Of a DNA stretch of 64,000 nt, positions 38,178 through 63,782 are shown piece by piece. The notes beneath the pieces were generated by a model. The model searched no databases. It saw only the letters and a program-made list of their open reading frames with translations, and had not been told where the DNA came from. Each line of letters starts with the position of its first letter. Within the stretch, counting starts at the first letter, position 1. The DNA lies in NCBI RefSeq assembly GCF_021347895.1, contig NC_067113.1, positions 38,086,194 through 38,150,193 of the forward strand, read 5' to 3'. Both the position numbers and the translations under genes were made by a program. This DNA is from Acanthochromis polyacanthus (taxonomy: Eukaryota; Chordata; Actinopteri; Pomacentridae).

Positions 38178-38535
38178 GGCTGACGTACAAAACTATGACT
38201 TTTTTCACGTTTGGACGACATCTAACTGATATTTTTGTGACATTTTTGCACAACATACTAAACTGTTAATTTTTTTTTTGATATTTTGGACAACATACTA
38301 AATTTTGACATTTTTGTAATATTTTTGGATGACATTCTAAACTATGATGTTTTTGTCACATTTAGGGTGGAATACATTACATTTTGTAAGGCGTTTAGAC
38401 GACACACTAAAATGTGATATTTTGGCAACATTTTCGGACGACATACTAAACAAACTGTTACATGTACTTTGTTTTCCATCATGTGTTGCTTTTTCTTTGC
38501 ATTTGACGGAAAGAAAAACAGCAACAAGACTCGGT
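38178..38535. repeat. Degenerate GACAACATACTAAA-type repeat
   Basis: Imperfect ~35-bp repetition of TTTTGGACAACATACTAAA-like units next to part B. CTTTGTTTTCCATCATGTGT near 38,467 is a diverged echo of part B (38,100-38,125). Confidence 0.5.
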
Positions 38536-38792
38536 AGTGAAACCTGAGGAACAGCGTTTCGTGTTGAGCGACATGCTGCAGGAATCATCATTTTGTGGAA
38601 TATGGAGTTTAATAATTAGATTTTTTTTAAAAATCAGACATTCCAAGCAAATTTCTCAAACCAAACCACGTCAAGTCTGCAACGTTAGGTTTTTTAAAAA
38701 ACTTAAACCCTTTAGGATTGTCAGACAAGATTAAAGGTTAAATTAAACATGATCCACAGCTTTAGTTCGACATCAGACAAGTTTATTTACAT

Positions 38793-47644
<8,852 letters not shown>

Positions 47645-48067
47645 CTCTGGATCGATGGTCTCTGATCAGCTCGGTGGAACTAATCAGTGTGATCGGAAAC
47701 ACCCGCTGCGTCACACCGCTGTCAGCCAATCACAGTCTGCGCCTCACGGACCCTGAAGAATGGTTGAAGGACAGAAAAAAACAAACGTTTTAAATGTAAT
47801 TTCTTGAAGTTTTTTCAGTTATTTCCTGTTTTGTCGCTTTACAGATTAAAAATAAATCAACACAACATAAACTAAAAACGGTTTCAGTTTAGTGTCTTAA
47901 TGTCCTGGTTTGGTTTAAAGTCTTTAACATGTGAAGCTGAACTCCTTTGGTTTTAAATTATTCACCAGCAGAGGTCCAGAAAATCTAAAAAAAAATACCA
48001 CCAAAAAGCTTCTACAGTCAGCACACATGGAGAACGTGGATGAAATGATGTAAAAATGATGAGAACC

Positions 48068-48360
48068 AGGGGCGTCTCTAGGTTTTAAGGACGGGGGGCT
48101 TAGCCCCCAGGAGACCCACAGGATGTGAGTGAACGTTTAATTTCACAAACAGCTAACAAAAACTGAGAAATTGCTTTTCCACTTTTTGGACAGATTTAAT
48201 TTATTCAGAGATACTTTACTGTGTAAATGTTTTAGGCCACAGTGGCCATGACTTTAGCTCACAGTAGTTCAGAGCTGCCATCTTGTGGTCTGTGTGTGAT
48301 GCTGGGGGGGTCTGGGGTCCTCCCCCACAAAATAGGAAAATAATTGATCCTAATTCCTGC
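48068..48360. mobile_element. Possible hAT-type transposon fragment
   Basis: CAGGGGCGTCTCTAGG is followed by a G/C-rich GGGGGGCTTAGCCCCC stem, a terminus style seen in vertebrate hAT elements. No matching right end was found, so this is either a fragment or a coincidence. Confidence 0.3.
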
Positions 48361-48740
48361 ATTCTGGTGGATTTTAAGAGCATTTTGCCCTTTTAAAATC
48401 TCATAGAGATAACATTATGGGATAATAAAAAAATAAGCATTGAGCTTAAAAAAAACTGAAAAAAACAGAGCAACAGCATTCAGTATTAAAAATGGTTCTT
48501 CGTGTAAAATATGGATGAAAGTTCTGTGGCTGGATGAGCACAACACATTTCAGTATTTCCATAAATATCTGCATAACTGAAAAAACTCCAGCAACCACTT
48601 TGTAACATTTGTCTTAGAGGATTTTAATGCATTCAACAGCTTCAAGTTGACCACATCAGCAACTAAACAATAAAAAGAGCTGAAGCAAAAACAAAACATG
48701 TCTTCATAACTTAAATTATGCCTTCACTGAACAGAATCAG

Positions 48741-48888
48741 CCCTGTGACAGACTGGTGACCTGTCCAGGGTGTCCCCTGCCTTCACCAGAGTCAGCTGGG
48801 ATAGACTCCAGCACCCCCCATGACCCTAGTGAGGATAAAGCGGTGGATAGAGGATGGATGGATGGATGGATGGATGGATGGATGGATG
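48741..48888 (+). mobile_element. LINE/SINE 3' tail ending in GGAT repeats
   Basis: CTGGTGACCTGTCCAGGGTG, GCTGGGATAGACTCCAGCA and a GGATAAAGCGGTGGATAGA-like segment, followed by about eight GGAT units, form the common 3' tail of fish L2/CR1-related retroelements. Only the tail is recognised. Confidence 0.7.
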
Positions 48889-49408
48889 TTTTATCTCCTC
48901 CATGAAGGATATTAAAGTTTTTTCTTCTTCACTGACTTTTCTCTTTGACATTATAATTGAATGTGAATTTGTGGTGTTCAGGAAATAATTTCTTCTTAAT
49001 TCTTCTGGTTTTCAGCAGCCCTCAGCTCCACCACAACCCGTTCTAAAAGTTTTACATGAAAACCCATCAGCAGCTTCAGATGACACAATCCTTCCCTTTA
49101 ATGTGAAACCGACAGCGACTAAAGAAGAGAGAAGAGATGACAAACTCTGTTTTTGTTCAGGAGCAACTTTAGTAAATGAGAACTCAACAGATGAAGCAGA
49201 AGCCGGACTGATTCATTTCTATTTGCCTCCTGAATGATTAAACTCTGGTTATACTGTCTCTGTTCAGTCACATCAAAATAAACAAACTGATTCCTGGTTC
49301 TTCAACATAAATTCACTTTTTCCTCCAGAAAGTAAAACAAGTTCAGGAGCATCTTCAGCTTCCATCTCATCGTCCTTTAGCCCTTCAGTAAAGAGTCTCT
49401 GAGGATCT

Positions 49409-54592
<5,184 letters not shown>

Positions 54593-54678
54593 GGTGCCGC
54601 TTGAACAATGTTCCAAAAAACTGTTTTTCAGGGTTTAAAGCTGCGTTTCTGTCCAACGTGATCACAGCAGCTGAGCAG

Positions 54679-55465
54679 TACGGAAGCCGCAGAGCTGACA
54701 CAGGGCGAAACGCGATTATCTATTTGTAATGACGCAGCAAAAATTAAGCCATCCCGGAATAATGTTCAAAGAAAAATCTAGATCACGACAAGATAAATGG
54801 ACATTTTCGTGTTTAATATTTTTCCTAATAGTCAGAGAATCGCACAGCGTCAAACTACTCGCTCGCCGTAACTGTAGTCACAAAATATTTAGTCAAGTTA
54901 CAATAGGGCGGAAGTTCAATGACATGCCTTCAAAATAAAACACAGCCTTGTCCTCCAATGTCAAATCACAACAAAGAGATCAAATTTTATCCCACAATTT
55001 AATAGAGACAACTTGTACACTTAAACAACAAAACAGACAAAAAGAACCCAGGAAATCTGTGGATAGGAACCTGTTGTATGTGGAAATTCTGCTCATTAAA
55101 CTAATGATTAAAATTATTAGGAGCTTGAAACTGTTGAAACCCTATAAGTAAATGTTAAATTTTAAAAAAAAATCTGACAAGGAAGAAACGATAACGATTC
55201 AAACTGTTGGGCTGTAGAACTTCGTGGAGTTTTATTTTTGTTTGTTTCACTTTATTGTAATTAATCACTTTCTGAGAAATGCTTTTTTGTGGCGTTTTAT
55301 TTTGAAGGGCCACAGGAAGCTGTGTGCTGCATGTTTCCCGCTGCCTTCACGTCCGATCTCACCTGTTTGCGGATCTTCTGGGATGCTGTGACTCCAGCCG
55401 TCAGTCGTTCATGTGAGTTTGTGCGTTTGGACTCAGTTAGCCGCTTTAACCAGCTAGCTAACCCT
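54679..55465 (-). repeat. Parent segment A of the inverted duplicate (rtcb upstream flank)
   Basis: Begins 87 bases upstream of the rtcb ATG and extends 787 bp. It very probably includes the rtcb promoter (GGGCGGAAGTTC near 54,906; CGTCAAACTACTCGCTCGCC near 54,849). It is reverse-complementary to 37,022-37,811 with few differences. Confidence 0.9.
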
Positions 55466-56696
55466 GTAATCTGGATGGATGACACTGAATTAGAGTCTGT
55501 TTTAATGAGGCTGAGTTCAGATGTGTAGCTCTGTCATTAAATAGGAAATTATTTCTCAGAATTCACAGAGAAAAGTCTGAAATGTTTGCTAGGTTAGCGT
55601 CCCACATGTTCTGTGGCTCAGCTAAAGCTAACTCTCTCCAACTTCTGGATCTCTGGAGTTGCTTGTTGTTCAAATATCTTCTAGAGGTGCTGAAGCTCAG
55701 AAAGTCTGAGATGTTTGTTCAGAATCAGCTCATTCTCAAGTCTGATCTGAGCTGTCCTCTTTAGTTTGAACTTTCCCTAAACTTAGGAGTTAATGACAGA
55801 GCAGCACATCCAGACTCAGTCTCATTTATGTAGAGGTTAAACTTCAGTGTCATTCATTGATGTTAAAGTGCAGTTTTTCATGTTTGTTGCTCATGCTCCC
55901 GACCAAACCAGTCCAGGTGGAAGACGATGTGAAGAGAAGCTCCAGAGGATGAAGATCACACATTTATGTTGGAAATAAATGTCCTTTAATTAGACATTGT
56001 CATGTAAAAGTTGGATTTCCCTTTAATGATGTTCAAATCTTTGAGTGTTTTGTTGATGTTGGTTTCTAAATGTTTTCTGACACTCGGCCCCAAACATTAA
56101 AACCTTCTACGGCTCACAAGCTGCAACAATTCACACATTATCAACTACACTATATTGCCAAAAGTATTGGTTCACCCATCCAAATAATCAGAATCAGGTG
56201 TTCCAATCACTTCCATGGCCACAGGTGCATCAGATCAATCACCTGGGCATGCAGACTGCTTTTACAAACATTAGTGAAAGAATGGGTCGCTGTCAGGAGC
56301 TCAGTGAATTCCAGCGTGGAACTGTGACAGGATGCCACCTGTGCAACAAATCCAGTCGTGACATTTCCTCACTTCCTTTGTGTTGGAGGGTTGAACCCTC
56401 AATTCCAAGACTTTCCACAGCCTCAGGACCTGAGCTTTCACACAGTAGATCCCTGTTAGTTTTCACCTTTAGACAGTCTGAACAACACTCAAACCGACAG
56501 ACTCTGGGTTGCCAACCGTCCCTCCATCTCACTGAGCTATTTCCTCAGACACCGACTCTTTGCTTCCTATTGTAAGTCAGGTACCATCTTTTATCAAAAT
56601 TTTAGTCGGCCACTTCGTAGAGATCGATAACCTCCCAATGATGTCTCTCAGAAATGCCGGGGGGGGGGGTAACATCACACTTTAGTATGTTGTTTA
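55466..56696. other. rtcb-stab2 spacer absent from the duplicate
   Basis: About 1.2 kb lying between the two duplicated parent segments and missing from the copy near 37.8 kb. It includes the Tc1-like fragment listed separately and a G-run (GGGGGGGGGGG) at about 56,660. No gene was seen. Confidence 0.55.
56146..56575 (+). mobile_element. Truncated Tc1-like transposon
   Basis: Starts with CACTATATTGCCAAAAGTAT, a terminus common in fish Tc1-family elements. An ORF follows whose MGRCQELSEFQRGTVTGCHL resembles the N-terminal DNA-binding part of Tc1 transposases. The catalytic DDE region and right terminus are missing. Confidence 0.6.
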
Positions 56697-57074
56697 AAAT
56701 CGTCACAAAAACATCATAGTTTAGGGTTTTGTCCATGAAACGCAAAGACAAACGAGACATGACGGAAAACAAAGAACAATTTGTTGTCAAATCAGCTTTT
56801 AATGATTCAAGACAAATTTCTGATTTGTTCAGGAATCAAACAAAGTTTCCTTGATACAAATGATTCTTGCAGGAGGACTTTGGTGTTTGTTTCCTCTCAG
56901 GTTTGTGTCTAAAATGTGATTCTCAGGGTGATGCAGTCCTTGAAAAGCCTGAACCACAGCCGGTCGGATGACTCTGGGTCCACAGAGGAATAAATCAGTG
57001 CTGAGGTTCTGGTTCTGCAGTCTGACGCTCAGCTGTCCTGCAGCAGGTCGTACGATCCTCCATTCACAACCTGG
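56697..57074 (-). repeat. stab2: Parent segment B of the inverted duplicate (stab2 3' end)
   Basis: Contains the last ~46 coding bases of stab2 and the sequence downstream of its stop. Reverse-complementary to 37,816-38,177. The upper border lies inside the last stab2 coding exon (57,029-57,088). Confidence 0.9.
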
Positions 57075-60000
57075 TGTTTGTCCTCCGCCTGCAACCACAC
57101 GAAATTTAGGTGACGTCATTTCATTGTTAAATTATCGTGCACAAAACTGTCAAATAACACAGTAGTTTAGTGTGTCACACAAAATGTTGCAAATCGTCAT
57201 AGTTCAGTATGTCATCAACCTTCAAAGAACCCAACTCCTCATTAACCTCCAGAATGTTGTGTTAACGTGTTACTAGCATGTAGCATGTTACATGACGGTT
57301 ACTGACCGTGGCTGCAGACGTGTTGGACTCTTCTGGAGACGCTTCATAAACCGGGTTACAGATGTTTCGGCTGCAGTTTGCTGCTGGAGCTTCTTCCTCA
57401 GCGTCTTCTTCCTGTCAGAAGAACGACCAATCACAGGCCAGCACCAACAACAAGCCTCGTTCTAATAATTAAATACTTTGAATCACAGTCTTTGTTCCTG
57501 GTGGCTCTTCGGGACTGAAACTATAATTTCCATTAGTGACATGAATGGCCTTATGGGTCCATGTGTTTCATTAACTATTGGTGGTAATTAAGGATCATTA
57601 ACATCCCTACAAACAGCTGAAGTAAAATAAAAATGAGCTGCAGTCGTACCTTGAAGTAGTGGAACTGGAAGGGTTTGGCTTTGTGTCGGTAGAAGCGATA
57701 TCCAACGAAGACGACTGCTGCCACCAGAACCACCAGAACCACCACTCCCACTCCCATCCCGGCCTTGTGAGCCGCACGCATCTACAGAACCAACCAGAGA
57801 GGAGCTCAGCTAAGCTCATCGGTCTGAACAAAAGGAAGTCTCATTTACATCACGATGACATCACTGACCTCTGGTCGAGGGGGCGGGGCTTTCAGCGGTC
57901 CCTGCAGAACATGGATGATCCCGTTGGACGCCTGGATGTCTGAGCTGGTGATGAATCGATCGTTGATGTAACGAGACGACTGTGGAATAGAAACAGGAAT
58001 TTAGTGTTTTTTCCAACAGCGCCACCTACTGACATGGATAACTCGGGGAGAGGAAGGAAGTGAAAAACAAAGATGGACGATGATCATGATGTGAACACGA
58101 ATTTAAATCAAGCTTTATTTATTGGACATTATCGATAGCTAACCACTACAAAATGACAAACTGACGAAAGAGACAGAAAATGACTAGAAATGGACAAAGA
58201 AGCAGCACAGAGACACAAAACAACAATAAAGAGAAAAGAAAATCAACTGCACACAAAACAACAACAAAGAGACACAAAACAATCACAGAAAGACACATAA
58301 ATGAAGGTAAATATCCAGAAGCTGATGGCAAAGGCACAAAACAGCGACCTCATGCTGACCTAAAGGCTCCAAGTTTCACACACTGCAGGATAGACAGCCG
58401 TATTTTGAGCTGAATAAACCTTTAAAACCATCAGCTGTTATCAGGAAATCGTGTTTGGATGGAACCAACCTGTGAAACTACAACTAGTTGGAGAGAAAAC
58501 TGTATCTGGGGGGAATTTAAACTCATTCCATGTTTCTACGGCACAGATCTCTACCTGATGCATTAACAAGCATTCACACACAAACGTGCATCCATCCCTG
58601 ATTGTTTAGTTTCATGTTCTGGTTCTGTCAGAACCTTACCAGAGCCGACGGGTCCAGCAGGTCGGCGACTCCGAGGACCGTCAAACTCCCGACTCGGGTT
58701 CTGATCCGACTCCCGTTCTTTAGCTGGACGACAGGAAGAGCCTGACCCTCAGACAGGTGGAACTCCAGGTCTCTGTGGGACAGAGTCTGTAGAAGAACCA
58801 GAACACAAGAACGTTTTTATATATAATCATACAAATACAAAATGACATGAAAGAAGAACTAAAGGATGGCAGAAAGACACAAGAAAACTGCAAAGAGATG
58901 CAAAACGACAACGTACAGACACTAAATGACCACAAAAAGACAAAACTACAGACACAAAACAACCACAGAGAGACACAAAACGACCACAGAGAGACACAAA
59001 ACGACCACAGAGAGACACAAAACGACCACAGAGAGACACAAAACAACCACACACCAATCGGCCACAAGTCTTCCCTCATCTCAGATTAACACCTCAGGTA
59101 AAGCGTTGCCATAGCAACTCACCTGGTTGTCAGGGAGGCCGCTGTTGTCGGGTACGAATAGCGTGGATTGGATCGTCAGGTTACTGAGTCGCTTCACAAA
59201 CTGCTTCCCCGAATCCGAAACCCGAGAGTAGTTCAGGATTTGCTGCAGGAGGAGAACCAACAATGAGGAACGTTCTCACAGAGACCTGAAGATCCAGAAA
59301 GAACCGACTCACCGTCAGGAAGTTGGAGAACGTCGGAGTGGACCTTAGAACCTGCAACAGGTTCCCCGTACAGCCGAATCCGTCTCCAACGTATCCGGGT
59401 TTACACTCACACTTCACCTCTGGAACAAAACACACTGCTCAGAACCAACGGAGAACCAAGACAGAACCAAGGTAGAAGAAGACGGAACCAAAACAGAACC
59501 AATGCAAAACAAGACAGAACAAAACAGAACCAAGGTAGAACAAAGACGGAATCAACGCAGAACCAAACCAAAACGAACCAAATACAAAACAAGAGAGAAC
59601 CAAGACAGAACAAACACAGAACCAAGACAGAACCTATACAGAACCAACAGAGAACAAAACAGAACCAACAGAGAACCTCAACTTGGAGGATGCGTTCACG
59701 GATCGTCAGAAAGTTGAAATTCTCATGTAAACGTAAGAATTTCAGCTTTCCAACGATCCTTGACTGCATCTCAAAATTTCTAACTTTAATCATTTTTGAG
59801 TCAAAAACACGACTTTGGAACCACTGGTGGGTTTTGTGGTTCAGTAAACTCCGGTCTCACCCTTCATCCGGTAGCAGAACGTGTCCCAGGTCTCGCTCAG
59901 GTTCTTGCGGGTTCCGTAGTCGACGATTCCGATGTGTCCGAAGCCACAGTTGGGGTTGGCGTAGGTGGTGGGGTAGGCGACCCGGGCCTGGTCCAACCAG

Positions 60001-63000
60001 CCGGCGGCGCACAGGTTCATCCCGGCCTGCAGAGAAACAGCAGCTGTAACTGGAACCACGCAATCGGTTCTCCGGGTTCTCCGTGGTGCGTTCACTGACC
60101 TGCTGAGCGTAGGACAGCTGGGTGTAGGTGGCCATGCTGCCGCCCTCTGCTGAACAGGCCTGCTGGGCGGCGGTGTAGTTGAGTTTGTACTGACCCCTGC
60201 TGGACCGGAGGTGGAACACACCGAGCGTCGCGTCTAAACACAACAGAACATCTTATCGGAGAACATTCCCACAACATGCAGCTAACGTTACCTACAAGTT
60301 CTAAGAACGTTTTAAAGAAAATGTTTCAATTACGTGTTCGAATTGCACTCCTCTGTTTTTTGTTCCTAAGAGCCCTGTAACAGTAAATTTCTCCTTTGTG
60401 AGATCAATAAAGTCTATCTTATCTTATGTTAGAACAGGGATGTCAAACTCATTCCACAAAGGGCCGGTGTGGCTGCAGGTTTTTGTTCCAACTAAGCAGC
60501 ATCACACCAGACCTGACTCATTTGATCAACCGATCTCAGTCTGCAGACAGGTGATTGGTCAGACTGTGTGCTCTAGGCTACAGCATTTAGTTCCAACATA
60601 TCTACAGCACACAGTCTGACCAGTCACCTGTCTGCAGACTGAGATCAGTTGATGAAATGAGTCAGGTCTGGTGTGATGCTGCTTAGTTGGAACAAAAACC
60701 TGCAGCCACACCGGCCCTTTGTGGAGTGAGTTTGACATCCCTGTCTTAGAACATAACTGTCCGACTGTTAAAACTAAATATTTCACAATGTCTCTACTTC
60801 CTGTCTGACCAAACTGTGTCCTTACAGGCTCCGCCCCTGTACCTGAACAGGAAGTGATGTCATGACTAACCTTCAAAGTGCAGGTCGGTGCAGGTGGCGT
60901 CCAGGTGACACTTCCCGTTGTCCTGGAGACAGCGACTGATTGACAGCTGTTTGAGCTCGCAGGCGAGTCCGTCTCCGATGTACCTGTCCTTACAGGTGCA
61001 CCTCTTCTTCCCCTGTTGACACAAACAGGTAACTCTCAGCGATGGACACACACCTGAGATTCTGACCAGGAAACGTGACGTCGCCTCACCGGAGCCGTCA
61101 TGGTGCAGGTGGCGTGTTCGTGGCAGCCGCCGTTGTCCCCGGTGACGCAGGGGTCGACGGGTTGGCAGGTGAAGCCGTCGCCAGTGTGACCTTTAGGACA
61201 GGTGCAGCTCACCTGCTCACCTTTCTGAGAACATTTAGCTCCTTTAGCGCAGCCGCCGTTCCACACCTGACAGACGTCCATCACTGCAGAAACACATCAG
61301 AGCAGCGTCAGGACCGCAGCTCCCATGATGCTCTGGGGCTCTTTCACCCTGTCAGTGTTTGAGGTAAAGCTTTAAAAGAACCCGTCCAGGTGTGTTTACC
61401 TGTGCAGGTGATTCCGTCTCCCTCGTAAAACGGACCACATACACAGGTGTTGTTCTCCTTGCAGATGGCTTTAGGAGAACAGGACGGAGAACACTGAAAC
61501 ACCTCAGCTGGAGGAAACACAGAAGTTCTGTTAGAGAACCGAAAACCAGCAGCTAGCTTAGCATGCTAGCCACACCTCTGCACTAAACGATGGATACTAC
61601 AGGCGGAATACTGCAGTAAATGAGGAATACTGAGGTAAATACTGCACATCATATTAATACTGTAGAGACCACAGGAGGCGTCACTCAGGTCATGTTGGCA
61701 GCAGAGAGCATTGTGGGAGTTTAGCTGGTAAAGGGGCACCATGACAAAGACTTTTATTTTGCTTAATGAGTTACATGAAGCTGGGATCAACGAGGACACC
61801 GTTCCTGTTTTCTGACCGCATACGGAAACACTGATAGATTGAATTATTTCTGAACTCACTCTGGACGTCGCAGCGGTCGCCGCTCCATCCGGCCTCACAG
61901 AAGCAAACACCTGTACCTCTACGTCCGTCGTCACATGACCCGTGTTCTGAGCAGCTACAGGCTGAAAGACAGAAATGTTTGGGATTAAAACGGGATCGGA
62001 CGCTGCGGAGGAGTGTCGGCCGACTGCTGCTCACCTTTACAGGTGGGACCGTAGAATCCCTCGCTGCACAGCTCACAGGCCACGCCCCCAAAGCCCTTCT
62101 CACAGGTACAGGTACCGTTGCCGAGGTGACCGTCGTCGCATTTACCTCGGTTACTGCAGGGAGAGTGGACTCCCCCCGGACACACTGGGGAGGGGGCGGA
62201 GCTTATCAGGACACATTCATGACATCACCGATTGTTTACATAGTTGTGATGTCATTTAGAAGCCAAATTTCACTTTTTCGAGAGCAGTTTAAAATATTTT
62301 TTCTGTTACAGCAATAAAAAGTGCTTTACAACAGTTTTGTATTATAAAAAACTGACTTTAAATCTTTTTAAAACCCAAAGTTTGTCTTTCAAAGCAAAAT
62401 TACAGATTTCAAGTGAAGAATGTAAAATAAAAATGAAACTGTCTTATTTAGTTAGAATCGCTGTTTACATCAAAACCATCAGAGCAAATCCAATATTTTA
62501 CCTTTAAATGAAGGACGTTCAAGCTTTTAAGACTGAGTGCTGTGGTTTTATGTTTTTACTGGAACTTTTTCATTTTTTCTGCCTGGTCTGGTTTAATTCT
62601 CATTTATTTTTGAGACTCACTATGTAAAAATAGTGAAATATTATTATTTCAAACTACAGATTGGAAGGCAGGAGTAAAACCGTTTTCTGTCAAAATAAGA
62701 ACTGAATTCTGTGGCTGATGTTTGGACCAAACCAGAACTTTTCACTGCAGCTTCATCAGAGGTCAGATCTTCCTCTGTTGCTATGAAACGGTTTCTATGA
62801 CGATGACCTCACCCAGACAGTCTCGTCCGTAGTAACCATGACAACACTTTGGCTGCCAGATGTTGACGGTGCAGACGGGCCGACAGCCGGAGTCCTTGGT
62901 GATGAACATGGAGGGAAGGTCGCACTTCTGGACCTCCTGAGGACAGAAACAGACGATGAGGAGCTGGAAGCTAAAGCTCAACCTGATGGATGAAACCCAC

Positions 63001-63646
63001 TCTGACCTTCTGCTTCATCCCCGTAGGACACCGGGACAAAAACGAGGAGCAAATCCCACAGTTCATCTGCCACAGGAGGAGAAAGAGCAGGAGAATGAAG
63101 CTGATGTCCAGGAATCAGACACAATAACAGTTATTTTAACTTTAAAACACACAGAGGTCGTTTATATGCTTTTATTTGATCGTGCTTGGATCAGGTTTAA
63201 ACTGGTTCCAGTGTGTTCCAGTCTCCTCAGATTGGTTCCCAGTATACAGGTGGATGCTGCTGCAGTACATTTTAAACAATTAATTGAATCAAATTCATGT
63301 CCAGATTTTCAGTTTAACTGAAATGAAGAAACTTTCCGTAAAAATTGTTCTGTATCTGAGAATCTTCTGTTCTGTCGTTTCTGAATCAGATTTTCTATCT
63401 TTAACTTGTTCTTTTGCACCGTTATTAAACGGGTCTAAACACAGATGGAGGTTTAGGTTTCTCCATCTTTAACTCTTCTAAAGGTAGACGGGGTTCCACC
63501 TGCAGGTCGACGGTGTTCTGCTGGTCGCAGCGTCCTCCCAGACTGGGCGGAGTCAGAAGACAGTCGATGCCGAAGGCGATTCCAGCTCTGAAGACCAGAT
63601 GTCTCTGAATGATGCGACACTTCCCGTCGTTGATGAAGATCTCTCC
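57029..63646 (-). CDS. stab2: Stabilin-2, 3' part (gene continues beyond the window)
   Basis: Seventeen exons, transcript order: 63500-63646, 63007-63066, 62813-62936, 62035-62184, 61860-61961, 61400-61507, 61090-61283, 60871-61012, 60100-60233, 59861-60026, 59313-59419, 59123-59242, 58640-58786, 57869-57979, 57650-57781, 57307-57411, 57029-57088. They join to 702 codons plus TGA. Stabilin-2 is an endothelial type I scavenger receptor that clears hyaluronan and other ligands. Order seen: end of a FAS1 domain ([17 protein letters not shown]); EGF-like repeats; a Link domain ([16 protein letters not shown] to DTFCYRMK) that binds hyaluronan in this family; a last FAS1 domain ([11 protein letters not shown] to [10 protein letters not shown]); one membrane span ([19 protein letters not shown]); and a short tail with an NPVY endocytosis motif. 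The EGF run [20 protein letters not shown] fits STAB2 better than STAB1. The 5' exons lie beyond 64,000. The last exon's 3' part is duplicated at 37.8 kb. Confidence 0.94.
58180..58300. repeat. ACACAAAACAACAA-type repeat in stab2
   Basis: A short irregular array of the GACACAAAACGACCACAAAG family in the intron between the 58,640 and 57,979 exons. Confidence 0.7.
58860..59055. repeat. GAGACACAAAACGACCACA tandem repeat in stab2
   Basis: About five regular 21-bp units at the right end of the array (58,950-59,050), with diverged units to the left. Related to the fbxo7 intron array at 31.2-31.5 kb. ORFs here on either strand are artefacts. Confidence 0.85.
59455..59690. repeat. Degenerate ACAGAACCAA repeat in stab2
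   Basis: Irregular copies of AACAGAACCAAGACAGAAC in the intron upstream (transcript sense) of the 59,313-59,419 exon. Next to it, 59,695-59,775 holds an imperfect inverted repeat around TTCACGGATCGTCAGAAAGTTGAAATTC. Confidence 0.6.
60435..60743. mobile_element. Fold-back hAT-type MITE, 309 bp
   Basis: A long near-perfect inverted repeat: left arm from CAGGGATGTCAAACTCATTC and right arm ending with its complement GAGTTTGACATCCCTG, each about 140 bp around a short centre. It is flanked by 8-bp near-identical direct repeats (TGTTAGAA at 60,427, TCTTAGAA at 60,744), as expected for hAT insertion. It lies in the stab2 intron between the 60,871 and 60,233 exons and is non-coding. Confidence 0.85.
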
Positions 63647-63782
63647 CTGTTCAGAGACAACGGTCCGTTTAACAACGTCAGAGAAAAAGGTCTGAAGAAA
63701 GAAACGGACATCAAAGCTTCCTGTCACAGCAGCAGTTCACTGAAGAAATATCAGTCCTGATCAAAATGGACAAATACCCACG

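Noticed and set aside
57029..63646. Stabilin-1 instead of stabilin-2
   Set aside because: The EGF and Link segments ([28 protein letters not shown]) fit STAB2 better, although a fish-specific paralogue cannot be fully excluded.
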